Source: Microvirga rosea (GTDB lineage: Bacteria; Pseudomonadota; Alphaproteobacteria; Rhizobiales; Beijerinckiaceae). From it: a DNA stretch of 64,000 nt. Made by a program: the position numbers and the translations under genes. Positions 19,418-29,069 of the stretch are shown piece after piece. The notes under the pieces were generated by a model, which did not search any database, was not told the origin of the DNA, and saw only the letters and a program-made list of their open reading frames with translations. Every line of letters begins with the position of its first letter. Position 1 is the first letter of the stretch. The stretch is from the NCBI RefSeq assembly GCF_020595095.1, contig NZ_JAJDOP010000003.1, positions 496,001 through 560,000 on the forward strand. Direction: 5' to 3'.

Positions 19418-21352
19418 ATGAAGTTAACCTCACTGCTTCTCGCCGGCACGGCCCTGCCGTTCATCGCCCTGTCCGCAACGGCTTTGCCCTCGCCGCAAGC
19501 TCCCCTCGTTCTGGCTCAGGCCTCCCCGGGCGAGGCGCCGCCGCGCGTCCGTCCGGCTCCTGATCAGCCCGACGCGGGCGATGTCGCGCCCCAGCGGCGC
19601 GGCCCCGCAGGTCGAGACCGTGGCCCCGGCGCGGCCGGAGAAGAGTCACCGCGCCCGCCGCAGGATAGAGCCGGGCCGCGCCCGGTCCGTCCCGCCGCTC
19701 CGGCTGAAGCCCCCGATGCGCCGCCCGCTGCGCGACCCGCGCCCCCCGCCGTTGCTCCCTCGCCGCAGCCCGGGCGCCCGCCGGCGGCCCAGGAGCGTCC
19801 CTCGGGCCCTGACCGGCGCCCGGCACAGGCCGATGAGCCCACCGCCCCAGGAGGCGGACCACGGCGCGGCGCGCCTGGCGGCCCGGAGGAACGGCGTCCG
19901 GACCAGCCGCAACGGCCACAGCCCCCCGCTCAACAGCGGAATGCGCCCACCCCGGCGGACGGTTCGCGTCGGCCGCCTCCTGCGGCGGAACAACCCACGC
20001 CTATGCCCCCCGCCTCTCGGAGCACTCCCCCCGCTGCCCCTTCCCAGCAACCGGCAGCCCGCCCGACGCCGACCGCACCGAGCCAAGGTGTGGAAACCAG
20101 TCCAACCCAACAGAGGGCACCGGCTCCCACACCACCAGCACCTAGCACCTCGGCTCCAAGTCCTTCGGCTCCAAGTACTTTGGCTCCAAGTACGTCGGCT
20201 CCAAGCACAGTGGCGCCGCAACGGTCCTTGGCCCCCGCCCCTGCGCAACCTCCGAGTGCCGCTCCGGCGCCGTCCGCCGCTCCGCCTGCCCCGGCGCAAG
20301 CGGCACCAACTCAGTTAGCACCGACGCAAGTCGCGCCGACCCAGCCGCTCGTCGCACCGGCGCAGCCGTCGGCAGGTCCCGCAGGGATGCGCCGTCCGAC
20401 GGATCGCGACGTGCAGAGCTTCGACGCATTTCAGCAGGGTCGCATCGACGAGCTTCGTCAGCAGCGGCGTGAGCGCACGGAGGAAGGCGGCCGCCGGATC
20501 ATCATCGAGGAACCGGGCGACCGTACGATCATCCGCGAGGGTGACCGCGTAATCATCCGGCATGATGAAACGGATCGCTTCCGGCGCACCTATCGGGATG
20601 CCGACGTGCGGCAGGAACGGCGTGGTTCCGAGGATGTCACCATCGTCCGGCGGCCGGATGGCTCTGAAATCATCACGATACGGGACGAGAACGGCAACCT
20701 GATCCGCCGCGTGCGGCGCGAATCGGCCGGCCGTGAGGTGGTTCTCATCGAGAACCAGCGCGGACGGCGGAGCGGGGGTTATTTCGTGGAAGACGTTGTG
20801 CGACTGCCCCCGCCGGTCGTGACAATTCCCCGCGAAGAATACATCGTCGACGTGGAGGACGCGTCGGAGGACGAACTCGTCGAAGCGTTTACGGCCCCGC
20901 CCGTGGACCGTATCGAGCGGGCCTACACTCTCGACGAGATCCGTCAGAGTGAACCGTTGCGCGAACGCATGCGCCGGGTCGACCTCGATACGGTCACGTT
21001 CGATACCGGGTCCTGGTCCCTGCCCGAGGCTCAGATCGGAGCGATGACCGGTATTGCTCAGGCCATTCAACGCGCCCTGTCCCGAAACCCGAACGAAATC
21101 TTCCTCGTTGAGGGTCACACGGATGCGGTAGGCGCGGATGAGGACAATCTCACCTTGTCCGACCGGCGCGCCGAAACCGTCGCGACTCTCATGACGCAAC
21201 GCTTCGGCATTCCGGCTGAAAATCTCACCACACAAGGGTACGGCGAGCAGTACCTGAAGGTGAATACGCAAGGGCCCGAGCGCCAGAACCGGCGTGTGAC
21301 GATCCGCCGAATTACACCTCTGCTCCAAGGCCAGAACCAGGCGCCACAATAA
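19418..21352 (+). CDS. Proline-rich OmpA-family outer membrane/periplasmic protein
   Basis: A 644-residue exported protein. A Sec signal peptide covers residues 1-23 or so. Residues about 35-325 are very rich in proline, alanine and glutamine, including APST-type repeats. Residues 330-480 are charged and beta-rich ([18 protein letters not shown], then [20 protein letters not shown]). Residues about 525-640 are an OmpA C-terminal domain with [20 protein letters not shown] and ERQNRRVTI, whose Asp and Arg bind meso-diaminopimelate in peptidoglycan. There is no N-terminal beta-barrel, so the proline segment probably spans the periplasm or cell surface. A strong hairpin follows. The gene is divergent from recO. 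Confidence 0.88.
   Translation: MKLTSLLLAGTALPFIALSATALPSPQAPLVLAQASPGEAPPRVRPAPDQPDAGDVAPQRRGPAGRDRGPGAAGEESPRPPQDRAGPRPVRPAAPAEAPDAPPAARPAPPAVAPSPQPGRPPAAQERPSGPDRRPAQADEPTAPGGGPRRGAPGGPEERRPDQPQRPQPPAQQRNAPTPADGSRRPPPAAEQPTPMPPASRSTPPAAPSQQPAARPTPTAPSQGVETSPTQQRAPAPTPPAPSTSAPSPSAPSTLAPSTSAPSTVAPQRSLAPAPAQPPSAAPAPSAAPPAPAQAAPTQLAPTQVAPTQPLVAPAQPSAGPAGMRRPTDRDVQSFDAFQQGRIDELRQQRRERTEEGGRRIIIEEPGDRTIIREGDRVIIRHDETDRFRRTYRDADVRQERRGSEDVTIVRRPDGSEIITIRDENGNLIRRVRRESAGREVVLIENQRGRRSGGYFVEDVVRLPPPVVTIPREEYIVDVEDASEDELVEAFTAPPVDRIERAYTLDEIRQSEPLRERMRRVDLDTVTFDTGSWSLPEAQIGAMTGIAQAIQRALSRNPNEIFLVEGHTDAVGADEDNLTLSDRRAETVATLMTQRFGIPAENLTTQGYGEQYLKVNTQGPERQNRRVTIRRITPLLQGQNQAPQ
20150..20209 (+). repeat. 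Four tandem 15-bp repeats inside the OmpA-family gene
   Basis: Four imperfect copies of a 15-base unit of the form TCGGCTCCAAGTACT, encoding Ala-Pro-Ser-Thr/Pro-Ser type pentapeptides. As 15 bases are five codons, copy-number changes would keep the reading frame. Base use here is less GC-rich than in the flanking proline segment. Confidence 0.75.
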
Positions 21353-21380
21353 GGCGTCCGACTTTACGGATCTGTCATGG

Positions 21381-21417
21381 ATTTCGCCCGGTCCTCCTCC
21401 CCAGGACCGGGCGAAAT
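21381..21417 (+). terminator. Strong 15-bp hairpin after the OmpA-family gene
   Basis: Perfect 15-bp arms starting ATTTCGCCC with a 7-base loop; a G-C pair and, past a one-base bulge, the flanking TCATG/CATGA can lengthen it. It begins 29 bases after the stop codon. No U-tract follows, so it may act as an mRNA-stabilising 3' end as well as, or rather than, an intrinsic terminator. Confidence 0.7.
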
Positions 21418-21529
21418 CATGAATTCTCAGGAGTAAAATCCAACTATTCGAAAGAAAATCGGTCGTTCTTCATTATTTAACCTTTTGATCTGACCTTAGG
21501 TTAACGCCATCAGTAATGAGAACTTTACG

Positions 21530-23278
21530 ATGCTTGGCCTTCTGCGACGCGCGCCGCAACCGGTCACGCCAGACACGGACCTTCCATTGGAGGCTCCGCC
21601 TGTCACGCACCTCGATGGAAATCAAGGCAAGCTGGAGACGGAGGCGGTCGACGCGCTCGAGGGGGACGTTCTCAAAGCGATCTCCGGCGTCACCAGGGCC
21701 ATTGCCGAGGCGGCCTCCGACGTAACCGCCGTTGAGCGTGACCTGGCGTCCATCCGCTCGCATCTCGGAGAGCTTGCCGCATCGGGCCAGTCCGCTTCGG
21801 CGGAAACCGTTTCGCTGGCCTCGTCCACCGAACGGCTCGCCGCGACTTCAGCGGAGATCGGCCGGGCCATGGATCGGGCCAGCGGTCGCATCGGCGATGC
21901 GGTCCATGCGGCGCAGAAAGCCAGCGAATTGATCGGGCAGCTTTCCGCCGCGACGGCGGAAATCGTCGGCATTGTCGACACCATTTCGGCAGTTGCCCGA
22001 CAGACCAATCTGCTCGCGCTCAATGCTACCATCGAAGCCGCTCGAGCCGGGGAGGCTGGCCGGGGCTTTGCGGTGGTCGCCGGAGAGGTGAAGGCCCTGT
22101 CCGTAGAGACCGGCAATGCGGCGGATGACATTCGTCAACGGATCGCCCGCCTTCGCGACACGGCAGGCGCCTCGACGGCGGCCGTGATGGAGATCGCGAA
22201 CGTCGTGCAGGACGTACAACCCGTCTTCGACACGGTCCGGGAGGCCGTGGGCGAGCAGGACGCCGCGATCAGCGAGGTCACACGCTTGGCAAGTTCCGCC
22301 TCCGGCAGCGTGAGCCAGGTGAGCGAGCGGGCGGCCGAAGTCGACCGCATCACTCTCGACGCCAGCGATCTCGCGCACCGGGCCGATATCGCCACGAAAG
22401 CCGCCGACAGCCTCGCGAAGGCCCTTGGAGAGCGGTTCATCACCGCCGTGCGCCAGAGCGAAATCGGCGACCGCCGCCAGTCCGATCGGTTCCCGGTCGA
22501 TCGCGCGGTTTCCGTCCTCACCAAAGGACGCCACTTCCCGTCACGCAGTATCGATGTGAGCACGGGAGGTATTCTGCTCGCGCGCATTCCCGACATGCCG
22601 ATGGAGCCCGGCCTCCAGGCGGAGCTCGACATTCGTGGGATCGGCAGGGCTTCGGTCCGCGTGGTGGCGACAAGCCCCATGGGGCATCACTGTTCCTTCG
22701 ACGCGCTTTCCGCAGACAACCGCGCAAGGATTGACCGCTTCATCGGAGAAGTCGAGGCGAGCTACCGCCCGCGCATCATGCTGGCCCAGGAAACGGCCGC
22801 CAAGATCGAAGACTTGATCGCCAAGGCGCTCGCGGATCGGCGCCTCTCCCGCGAAGCCGTATTCGACACGGATTACCGCGCCATCGCCGGTACAAATCCT
22901 CTCCAGTACGAGACCACGTATCTGTCCGTCTTCGAGCGGCTGCTTCCGCCGGTACTCGAGCCGGTGCTCGCCTCCGATCCGAAGATGGCGTTCTGCCTCG
23001 CGATCGACCGCAACGGCTATATCCCGGTCCATAACAAGGTCTATTCCCAGCCACAGCGGCCGGACGACCCGGTATGGAACGCCGCGAATTCACGCAACAA
23101 GCGCATCTTCGACGATCGCGCCGGAATCACGGCGGCACGCTCGACCCGTCCCTTCGTCGTCCAGGCTTATGCCCGCGACATGGGCGGCGGAAATATCGTC
23201 ATGATGCAGGAGGTCGATGCACCGATCCGCGTGCTCGGACGGCACTGGGGCGGGTTGCGGACTGCCTATCGGCTTTGA
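21530..23278 (+). CDS. Soluble methyl-accepting chemotaxis protein with PilZ domain
   Basis: A 582-residue protein with no membrane helix, so probably cytoplasmic. Residues about 40-300 form an MCP signalling coiled coil, with the hairpin tip [20 protein letters not shown] near residue 165. Residues about 312-405 are a PilZ domain with both c-di-GMP motifs: RQSDR (316-320, RxxxR) and DVSTGG (342-347, DxSxxG). Residues about 430-582 are a C-terminal domain often found on alphaproteobacterial cytoplasmic MCPs ([14 protein letters not shown] text, [25 protein letters not shown]). The architecture suggests that c-di-GMP and another signal together control a CheA array. No che genes are in the window. 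Confidence 0.9.
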   Translation: MLGLLRRAPQPVTPDTDLPLEAPPVTHLDGNQGKLETEAVDALEGDVLKAISGVTRAIAEAASDVTAVERDLASIRSHLGELAASGQSASAETVSLASSTERLAATSAEIGRAMDRASGRIGDAVHAAQKASELIGQLSAATAEIVGIVDTISAVARQTNLLALNATIEAARAGEAGRGFAVVAGEVKALSVETGNAADDIRQRIARLRDTAGASTAAVMEIANVVQDVQPVFDTVREAVGEQDAAISEVTRLASSASGSVSQVSERAAEVDRITLDASDLAHRADIATKAADSLAKALGERFITAVRQSEIGDRRQSDRFPVDRAVSVLTKGRHFPSRSIDVSTGGILLARIPDMPMEPGLQAELDIRGIGRASVRVVATSPMGHHCSFDALSADNRARIDRFIGEVEASYRPRIMLAQETAAKIEDLIAKALADRRLSREAVFDTDYRAIAGTNPLQYETTYLSVFERLLPPVLEPVLASDPKMAFCLAIDRNGYIPVHNKVYSQPQRPDDPVWNAANSRNKRIFDDRAGITAARSTRPFVVQAYARDMGGGNIVMMQEVDAPIRVLGRHWGGLRTAYRL

Positions 23279-23285
23279 AACGGGC

Positions 23286-24194
23286 TCACCCTCGCGGGAA
23301 TTCCAGCCCCATTTCCCGGTAGCGCTCGGGATCGTCGCCCCAGTTCTCGCGAACCTTCACGAAGAGGAAAAGGTGGATCGGCGCTTCGGCGATCTCGGCG
23401 ATTTCTTTCCTGGCGGCCTGGCCGATGGCCTTGATGGTCTGGCCGCCCTTGCCGAGCACGATCTTCCGCTGGCTGTCACGTTCGACGAAGATCGTCTGCT
23501 CGATGCGCACCGAACCGTCCGGCCGCTGTTGCCATTGGTCGGTTTCCACGGTCGACTGATAGGGCAGTTCCTCGTGCAGCCGCTCGTAGATCTTCTCGCG
23601 GGTGATTTCGGCGGCCAGCATCCGCAGCGGCGCATCCGAGATCTGGTCTTCCGGATAGAGCCACGGCCCCTCCGGCATCATGCGCGCAAGCTCGGTCTTC
23701 AGCCGGTCCGTTCCATCGCCCTTCAACGCCGAGACCATGAAGGTATGGGCGAAGCCGACCCTCTCGTTGAGGGAGGCTGCGAGCGCCAGCAGCTTCGAGC
23801 GCTCGATCAGATCGATCTTGTTGAGGATCAGGACTTTCGGCTGCTTCAGTTCGGACAGTTTTTCCAGGATCGCGTCGGCTTCCTCATCGACGCCTTTGCG
23901 GGCATCGAGCAGGAGCGCGACCACATCGGCGTCCCCCGCCCCGCCCCAGGCGGATGTCACCATGGCGCGGTCGAGACGGCGCTTCGGCTTGAAGATGCCC
24001 GGGGTGTCGACGAAGATGATCTGCGCCTGCCCTTCAATCGCGATGCCGCGCACGAGGGCCCGGGTCGTCTGCACTTTGCGTGAGACAATCGAGACCTTGG
24101 AACCCACAAGCGCGTTCAAGAGGGTCGATTTCCCCGCATTGGGTGCTCCGATCAGCGCGACGAAGCCGGCCTTCGTGGATGTCTCGTCAGCCAT
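23286..24194 (-). CDS. era: GTPase Era
   Basis: A 302-residue GTPase that assists 16S rRNA maturation and 30S assembly. G1 is GAPNAGKS (16-23), G3 DTPGIFKPKRRLDRAM, G4 NKID near residue 124. The C-terminal KH domain holds RKIVLGKGGQTIKAIG near 245, which binds the 3' end of 16S rRNA. Its start overlaps the rnc stop by 8 bases, a classic rnc-era pairing that joins two rRNA-processing factors. It is convergent with the MCP gene, 7 bases apart. Confidence 0.97.
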   Translation of the reverse strand: MADETSTKAGFVALIGAPNAGKSTLLNALVGSKVSIVSRKVQTTRALVRGIAIEGQAQIIFVDTPGIFKPKRRLDRAMVTSAWGGAGDADVVALLLDARKGVDEEADAILEKLSELKQPKVLILNKIDLIERSKLLALAASLNERVGFAHTFMVSALKGDGTDRLKTELARMMPEGPWLYPEDQISDAPLRMLAAEITREKIYERLHEELPYQSTVETDQWQQRPDGSVRIEQTIFVERDSQRKIVLGKGGQTIKAIGQAARKEIAEIAEAPIHLFLFVKVRENWGDDPERYREMGLEFPRG

Positions 24195-24897
24195 GTGTGG
24201 AATCTTCCTGTGTCCAAACGTCTTCCCGGAGGAGAAGGCTTCGCGCTGCTTCCTGTTCCGCCGCCCGCTTGGAAGTGCCGAGGCCGAAGTCGCTCTCGAG
24301 GCCCTTCACCTTCACAGCCACGCGAAACTTCGGAGCATGGTCGGGTCCGGTCTGCTCCACGACCGCATAGGTCGGTGGCGGCAAGCCCTTGCCCTGTGCC
24401 CATTCCTGGAGAGCGCTCTTCGGGTCCCGGAGAGGACGGCGCGGCGCCTGGAGGAGCTCCTTGAAGGCGCCTTCCACCAACGCCGTCGCAGCGTCATAGC
24501 CGCCATCGAGAAAGACGGCTCCGATGATCGCCTCGCACACATCCGCAAGGATGGTCAGGTTCCGCCGCTCGCCTGATTGTGCCTCGCCAGCGCCGAGCTT
24601 GAGGTAAGGGCCGAGATCCCAGGCAATCGCCACTTCGGCACAGCTCTCACGTCTGACAAGCTCCGCCAGACGCCGGGACAATTCCCCTTCGGGCGCCTGC
24701 GGAAAGGCGTGATAGAGCATCTCGGCGACGATCAGTCCCAGGACGCGGTCCCCGAGGAATTCGAGCCGCTGATAGCTCTGCCCCCCGGCTCCCGGTGCGC
24801 TCACATGGGTCAGCGCTTCCGTAAGCAACTCCGGTCGCTCGAAGCGATAGCCGAGCGTTTCCTGCAATTGCTCCGGTTCGGGTGTACGCCGCGCCAC
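24187..24897 (-). CDS. rnc: Ribonuclease III
   Basis: A 236-residue enzyme that cleaves double-stranded RNA in rRNA precursors. The catalytic signature is YQRLEFLGDRVLGL with E46 and D50, and the second acidic block DVCEAIIGAVFLDGG lies near residue 120. A double-stranded RNA-binding domain occupies about residues 160-230 (DPKSALQEWAQGKGLPPPTY start). It follows lepB by three bases and overlaps era. The short extra N-terminus (MARRTPEPEQ) is variable in the family. Confidence 0.96.
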   Translation of the reverse strand: MARRTPEPEQLQETLGYRFERPELLTEALTHVSAPGAGGQSYQRLEFLGDRVLGLIVAEMLYHAFPQAPEGELSRRLAELVRRESCAEVAIAWDLGPYLKLGAGEAQSGERRNLTILADVCEAIIGAVFLDGGYDAATALVEGAFKELLQAPRRPLRDPKSALQEWAQGKGLPPPTYAVVEQTGPDHAPKFRVAVKVKGLESDFGLGTSKRAAEQEAARSLLLREDVWTQEDSTHG

Positions 24898-24900
24898 GGA

Positions 24901-25677
24901 TTAATGGATCCGCTCGAACATCCGGTTCCACCGGATATGGCTGGGCCATTCCCAGGGGCGCCAAAGCGAAGCATCCTCGTTGATGGAGAAGAAGATGATC
25001 TCCGCCCGGCCGACGAGATTTTCCGCCGGCACCTCGCCCACATTGGCTTCATCGCGGGAATCGGTCGAGTTGTCCCGATTGTCGCCCATCATGAAATAAT
25101 GTCCGGGCTTAACGGTATAGACTTCCGTGTTGTCCCAGTAACCACGGTCGCCGTCGCGCTCGATGACGTAGTGGCTCGTGCCCTCCGGAAAGGTTTCCCT
25201 GTACTGCGGCACCGCCATCGTGCGTCCGTAAAGGTCGGTCGTCTTGTAGTCTTCGACCCGCTCCCGCTGGATCGGCTTTCCGTTGATGTGAAGGACGCCG
25301 CCGATCACCTGGATCTTGTCGCCGGGAAGCCCGACCACTCGCTTGATATAGTCGGTGGAGTTGTCCTTCGGCAGCTTGAACACGGCGATGTCGCCGCGCT
25401 TCGGCTGCGAGCCGAAGATGCGGCCCGAGAAAAGCGGTGGCCCGAACGGGATCGAATACCGGGAATAGCCGTAGGCGTACTTTGATACGAAGAGATAGTC
25501 GCCGATCAGAAGGGTCGGGATCAGGGAGCCCGAGGGAATATTGAAGGGCTGGAACAGAATGGTCCGGACGACCACGGCGATCAGCAGGGCCTGAAGGATG
25601 ACCTTCACGGTTTCCCAAATGCCGCCTTCGTCTTTCCGGACGGCTTCGCCGGTGAATTTCTTGGCGTTTTCGCTCAC
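24901..25677 (-). CDS. lepB: Signal peptidase I
   Basis: A 258-residue inner-membrane serine protease that removes Sec and Tat signal peptides. A single N-terminal helix (VKVILQALLIAVVVRTILF) leads to the nucleophile S51 in IPSGSLIPTLLIGDY; most relatives have methionine where L52 stands. The general-base lysine is K112 in STDYIKRVVGLPGD, and GDNRDNSTDSR is the conserved box E. It is the first or second gene of the set acpS-lepB-rnc-era on the minus strand, with about 100 bases between it and acpS. Confidence 0.96.
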   Translation of the reverse strand: MSENAKKFTGEAVRKDEGGIWETVKVILQALLIAVVVRTILFQPFNIPSGSLIPTLLIGDYLFVSKYAYGYSRYSIPFGPPLFSGRIFGSQPKRGDIAVFKLPKDNSTDYIKRVVGLPGDKIQVIGGVLHINGKPIQRERVEDYKTTDLYGRTMAVPQYRETFPEGTSHYVIERDGDRGYWDNTEVYTVKPGHYFMMGDNRDNSTDSRDEANVGEVPAENLVGRAEIIFFSINEDASLWRPWEWPSHIRWNRMFERIH

Positions 25678-25776
25678 GTCTGTCGTTCCATGCTTGAGGA
25701 ATGAAAGGCCGCTCGGGCCGTCTCAAGTCGTCGCGGCGGTCTAGCCCATGCCGCGCCCCATCGCAACGCGGCGGAT

Positions 25777-26178
25777 TTACTTTATGGGGACGGCTTCGAT
25801 GATCACGAAGGCTTGAGCCAGGGGAGGATCATCCGTGAGGGAAACGTGCAGGATGGCCTCGTGCCCCTCGGGAATCATCGTTTTCAGTCGGGTCAGCGCC
25901 CCTCCCGTCAACTTCAACGTCGGCTTTCCGCTCCTCAGGTTGACCACTTCCATGTCGCGCCAGAATACACCGTGACTCAGGCCCGTGCCCAGGGCCTTGG
26001 CGCAGGCCTCCTTGGCGGCGAACCGCCGGGCATAAGAGGGAGCCCGGGCTGCGCGGCGGTCGCTCCGGGCGCGCTCGACCTCCGTAAAGATCCGATGCGT
26101 GAACCGGTCGCCGAAGCGCGCGATGGAACGCTCGATCCGGCGGATATCGCAAAGATCCGACCCGATTCCGACGATCAT
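25777..26178 (-). CDS. acpS: Holo-[acyl-carrier-protein] synthase
   Basis: A 133-residue phosphopantetheinyl transferase that activates acyl carrier protein from coenzyme A. The N-terminus [19 protein letters not shown] includes the Mg ligand D8, and [16 protein letters not shown] includes the catalytic glutamate. Length and motifs are normal. Its ATG overlaps the pdxJ stop by four bases, and pdxJ-acpS is a common pair. The fatty-acid partners are not in the window. Confidence 0.96.
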   Translation of the reverse strand: MIVGIGSDLCDIRRIERSIARFGDRFTHRIFTEVERARSDRRAARAPSYARRFAAKEACAKALGTGLSHGVFWRDMEVVNLRSGKPTLKLTGGALTRLKTMIPEGHEAILHVSLTDDPPLAQAFVIIEAVPIK

Positions 26179-26960
26179 GGGGCCGTACCGCCCGGTGCTG
26201 CCGGGGACCCGGCCTGCCGGCGCCCCTCGTCCATGGCGGCCCGCATGCCACGAACGGCCTCGTCGAGACCGAGGAAGATCGCCTCGCCGATGAGCGAGTG
26301 TCCGATATTGAGCTCCGCGATCTGCGGGATGGCCGCCACGGGCCCGACCGACTGGAGATCCAGGCCGTGGCCTGCATGGATTTCAAGCCCGATCGAGGCC
26401 CCGTGCGCGGCGGCTCTGCGCAATCTTGCGAGTTCATGGGCAATCTTGACCTCGTCGCCTGCGGCGACAGCCTCGCAATAGGTCCCAGTATGAAGTTCGA
26501 CGACGGGCGCCTTGAGTTCGCAGGCCGTGTCCATCACGTCGATCTCCGGCTCCACGAAGAGGGAGACGCGGATGCCCGCATCCTTCAGTTCTCCGATGGC
26601 CGGCCGCAGGTGCTCCGCCCCGCCGATGATGTCGAGCCCGCCCTCGGTCGTGCGTTCCTCCCGGTTTTCCGGCACCAGGCAGCACGCATGGGGCCGCAGC
26701 CGGGTCGCAATGCCGATCATTTCGGCCGTCGCGGCCATTTCAAAGTTCAACGGTACGAAAAGCTGGCGCTTCAGGCGCTCCATATCCTGGTCACGGATAT
26801 GGCGCCTGTCCTCCCGCAGATGGGCGGTGATTCCGTCGGCGCCGGCCAGAACTGCGAGGTGCGCGGCCCTGATCGGATCCGGGTGGACGCCCCCACGGGC
26901 GTTACGGACGGTGGCGACATGGTCGATATTGACGCCGAGGCGAAGAGGAAGAGATGTCAT
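26175..26960 (-). CDS. pdxJ: Pyridoxine 5'-phosphate synthase
   Basis: A 261-residue TIM-barrel enzyme that condenses deoxyxylulose 5-phosphate with 3-amino-2-oxopropyl phosphate to pyridoxine phosphate. The N-terminus [17 protein letters not shown] and [14 protein letters not shown] are diagnostic, and [11 protein letters not shown] and GHGLDLQSV hold later active-site residues. A short C-terminal extension ([15 protein letters not shown]) overlaps acpS. It heads the leftward operon pdxJ-acpS-lepB-rnc-era, whose promoter should lie in 26961-27050. Confidence 0.96.
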   Translation of the reverse strand: MTSLPLRLGVNIDHVATVRNARGGVHPDPIRAAHLAVLAGADGITAHLREDRRHIRDQDMERLKRQLFVPLNFEMAATAEMIGIATRLRPHACCLVPENREERTTEGGLDIIGGAEHLRPAIGELKDAGIRVSLFVEPEIDVMDTACELKAPVVELHTGTYCEAVAAGDEVKIAHELARLRRAAAHGASIGLEIHAGHGLDLQSVGPVAAIPQIAELNIGHSLIGEAIFLGLDEAVRGMRAAMDEGRRQAGSPAAPGGTAP

Positions 26961-27296
26961 AGAATGGTTGTAGCAGAGAGCCGCTTATTTCCTAGCCGTC
27001 CGTGAACCTGGCCTGCACCCTCTCACCCATAATCCGTGATCCGACCCGCTATCCCTTGCCATCCAAGGTCATATCGACTATAGCCCGCGCTTCGCGTTCG
27101 CTCCGGCCGGGGGCTGAACGGACGGTACGGCTTGGCCGTGCAGGGTTTTCAAAACCCGTCGTCCCGTGTCTCCGCCTTCGACAACCGCTCGGGCCTTGCA
27201 GGCTCGAAGGGCTTGGCGCCGATCGGACGCGCGAAACCGGCCCATGGCGTTCCTCAAAAACGACTGGGCTCAACTCAAACCTGAGAAAGGCCCACT
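26961..27296. other. Divergent intergenic region and rpsF leader
   Basis: 336 bases between pdxJ (minus) and rpsF (plus) with no supported gene. It should contain both promoters. A good plus-strand promoter is present (separate entry), which would leave a leader of about 200 bases ahead of rpsF. The leader includes a short hairpin-capable GGGTTTTCAAAACCC at about 27143. I do not recognise a named riboswitch. Confidence 0.5.
27056..27084 (+). promoter_or_regulatory. Probable promoter of the rpsF operon
   Basis: TTGCCA and TATAGC are separated by exactly 17 bases, a good match to the housekeeping sigma factor consensus, and stand out in GC-rich DNA. The predicted start is near 27091, giving a 5' leader of about 200 bases before rpsF. 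Confidence 0.6.
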
Positions 27297-27692
27297 ATGC
27301 CTCTCTACGAGCATGTCTTTTTGGCTCGCCAGGACGTCACGTCCCAGCAGGTCGAAGCGATGGTCGACCAGTACAAGGACGTCATCGAGCAGAACGGTGG
27401 CAAGGTCGAGAAGACCGAAATGTGGGGCGTGAAGTCCCTCGCCTACCGGATCAAGAAGAACCGCAAGGCGCATTTCACGATGTTCAATCTCGACGCTCCC
27501 GCCCAGGCGGTTGCCGAGATGGAGCGTCAGATGCGCATCAACGAAGATATCCTCCGTTTCATGACCATCCGGGTGGAAGAGCTTGAAAGCGAGCCCTCCG
27601 TGATGATGCAGAAGCGCGACCGCGACGAGCGCAAGGACCGTGAGCGCCGCGAACGCGAAGGCGGATACGAGACCGAAGGCGAGGAGGCGTAA
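27297..27692 (+). CDS. rpsF: 30S ribosomal protein S6
   Basis: A 131-residue protein. [20 protein letters not shown] is the usual alphaproteobacterial S6 start, and [20 protein letters not shown] is the core beta sheet that contacts S18. The C-terminal tail is long and highly charged, an alternation of R, E, D and K, and ends in acidic residues; long charged tails are common in alphaproteobacterial S6. It heads the operon rpsF-rpsR-DUF2232-rplI-dnaB and lies two bases from rpsR. An S6:S18 complex regulates this operon from its leader in some bacteria. Confidence 0.97.
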   Translation: MPLYEHVFLARQDVTSQQVEAMVDQYKDVIEQNGGKVEKTEMWGVKSLAYRIKKNRKAHFTMFNLDAPAQAVAEMERQMRINEDILRFMTIRVEELESEPSVMMQKRDRDERKDRERREREGGYETEGEEA

Positions 27693-27694
27693 CG

Positions 27695-27946
27695 ATGGCT
27701 ATGGGTGCTGGTGGCGGCGGTGGCCGTCGTCCTTTCTTCCGTCGGCGCAAGACTTGCCCGTTCTCGGGCCCGAACGCTCCGAAGATCGACTACAAGGACA
27801 CGAAGCTCCTGTCGCGCTACATTTCCGAGCGCGGCAAGATCGTTCCTTCGCGCATCACGGCCGTTTCGGCCAAGAAGCAGCGTGAACTCGCCCAGGCGAT
27901 CAAGCGTGCACGCTTCATGGGCCTGCTGCCCTACGTGATCCGCTAA
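27695..27946 (+). CDS. rpsR: 30S ribosomal protein S18
   Basis: An 83-residue basic protein. After a glycine-rich start ([10 protein letters not shown]) comes [20 protein letters not shown], then [20 protein letters not shown] and the conserved [18 protein letters not shown] end. S18 partners S6 on the platform of the small subunit. It is directly after rpsF and is followed by two hairpins before the next gene, which may reduce readthrough to the membrane-protein gene and rplI. Confidence 0.97.
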   Translation: MAMGAGGGGGRRPFFRRRKTCPFSGPNAPKIDYKDTKLLSRYISERGKIVPSRITAVSAKKQRELAQAIKRARFMGLLPYVIR

Positions 27947-27954
27947 CAACCGGT

Positions 27955-27976
27955 AAGGCTGCGCTTGCGCAGCCTT
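27955..27976 (+). terminator. Hairpin after rpsR, possible attenuator
   Basis: Arms AAGGCTGCG and CGCAGCCTT (9 bp) around the tetraloop CTTG, starting 9 bases after the rpsR stop. It is followed by CCTCTC, so there is no real U-tract. It may be a partial terminator or a processing and stability element inside the operon. Confidence 0.5.
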
Positions 27977-27988
27977 CCTCTCACGTCG

Positions 27989-28011
27989 CCCGGCGGTGAA
28001 AACCCGCCGGG
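27989..28011 (+). other. Second hairpin between rpsR and the DUF2232 gene
   Basis: Arms CCCGGCGG and CCGCCGGG (8 bp) with a 7-base A-rich loop. It stands 12 bases after the first hairpin, 56 bases ahead of the chosen start of the next gene. With the first hairpin it makes a tandem structure. Confidence 0.45.
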
Positions 28012-28066
28012 TCAGTTGGGGCCAGGAGCCTCTAACCCTGCAATCAGCAGCGGGACAGCGGGACCC

Positions 28067-29044
28067 ATGAACTTTCTTCTTCCAGGCATCGGCGCGGGCC
28101 TTGTTTCGGCCCTTCTGACCGCGGTGATCGTGAAAGCGACCCCGCTGGCGGCCGTCCTGTATCTTCTGTCTCCCATTCCCGTCCTGATCGTCTCGCTCGG
28201 CTGGAACCACCGCTCGGGCCTCGTGGCGGCGCTTGTGGGCGGCCTCGCGATCGGTCTTGGAATCTCACCGCTGAGCGGGCTGGGCTTCGCCGTCGTGACG
28301 GCCCTTCCCGCCTGGTGGCTCGCATATCTCGCTCTTCTGGGGCGCCCGGTGGATGACGGCGTCATCGAGTGGTACCCGGTCGGGCGCTTGCTGACATGGG
28401 TCGCGGCGACCGCCGCGCTGACCGTCGTTGCCGCAGGATTGATCTCGACCCGCGTCGACTACGACGCTTTCCTGGCAAACGCCCGCGAAGTCGCCGAGGC
28501 CTTCGTGAACCTTCAGTTCCCGCAAGGCCAGCCCGACAGCCTGGACGCCGAGACGCGCGGCGAGCTCATCGAGGTCTTTTCCCGGCTCACGCCCTTCCTG
28601 TCGGCCCAGGGCTTCACGATCGTTCTGGCGCTCTACCTGTGGGCCGCCGCCAAGGTCGTGTCGCTGTCGAAGCGCCTGCCGCGGCCCTGGCCCTCCGTAC
28701 CGGAACTGATCATGCCGCGGGCGGCGGCTCTCTTGCTGGCGGCCTGCGTGCTCGTGATGGCCATGTCGCTCGAGAATTTCCTCGGCGTCCTCGCGGCGGC
28801 CCTGGCCGGCGCCCTGTTCATGGCTTTTGCCCTTCAAGGGCTTGCGGCCATCCACGAGCGCACGCGCGGCAGCGCGGTCCGCGGGCTCATTCTTGGCGTG
28901 GTTTACGTCGTCCTTTTCGTGTCGCAGGGCATCCTGATGGTCGCCCTATCCCTTTTCGGCCTTGCCGATTCCGTTTTCAGACTGCGTCTTCGCCGACGCG
29001 GCAACGGGCGCGGGCCGAAACTGCCTCCCACCCTTTCCACCTGA
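28067..29044 (+). CDS. DUF2232 family integral membrane protein
   Basis: A 325-residue protein with about eight predicted membrane helices. [20 protein letters not shown] is the usual start of this alphaproteobacterial family, located between rpsR and rplI in many genomes; function is unknown. A hydrophilic loop of about 70 residues (around [20 protein letters not shown]) separates the two membrane halves. The open frame continues upstream to 27965 through two hairpins, so the ATG at 28067 is preferred. The constant position with ribosomal genes suggests housekeeping, but no role can be read. Confidence 0.88.
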   Translation: MNFLLPGIGAGLVSALLTAVIVKATPLAAVLYLLSPIPVLIVSLGWNHRSGLVAALVGGLAIGLGISPLSGLGFAVVTALPAWWLAYLALLGRPVDDGVIEWYPVGRLLTWVAATAALTVVAAGLISTRVDYDAFLANAREVAEAFVNLQFPQGQPDSLDAETRGELIEVFSRLTPFLSAQGFTIVLALYLWAAAKVVSLSKRLPRPWPSVPELIMPRAAALLLAACVLVMAMSLENFLGVLAAALAGALFMAFALQGLAAIHERTRGSAVRGLILGVVYVVLFVSQGILMVALSLFGLADSVFRLRLRRRGNGRGPKLPPTLST

Positions 29045-29069
29045 TCACGAACATTCAAGGAGAAAACCA

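Noticed and set aside
19222..19464. 81-codon upstream extension of recO
   Set aside because: RecO similarity begins at [11 protein letters not shown], and the extension overlaps the start of the divergent OmpA-family gene.
19581..20318. Arginine-rich open frames on both strands in the OmpA-family gene
   Set aside because: They result from the proline-rich codons read in other frames; only the frame with signal peptide and OmpA domain is meaningful.
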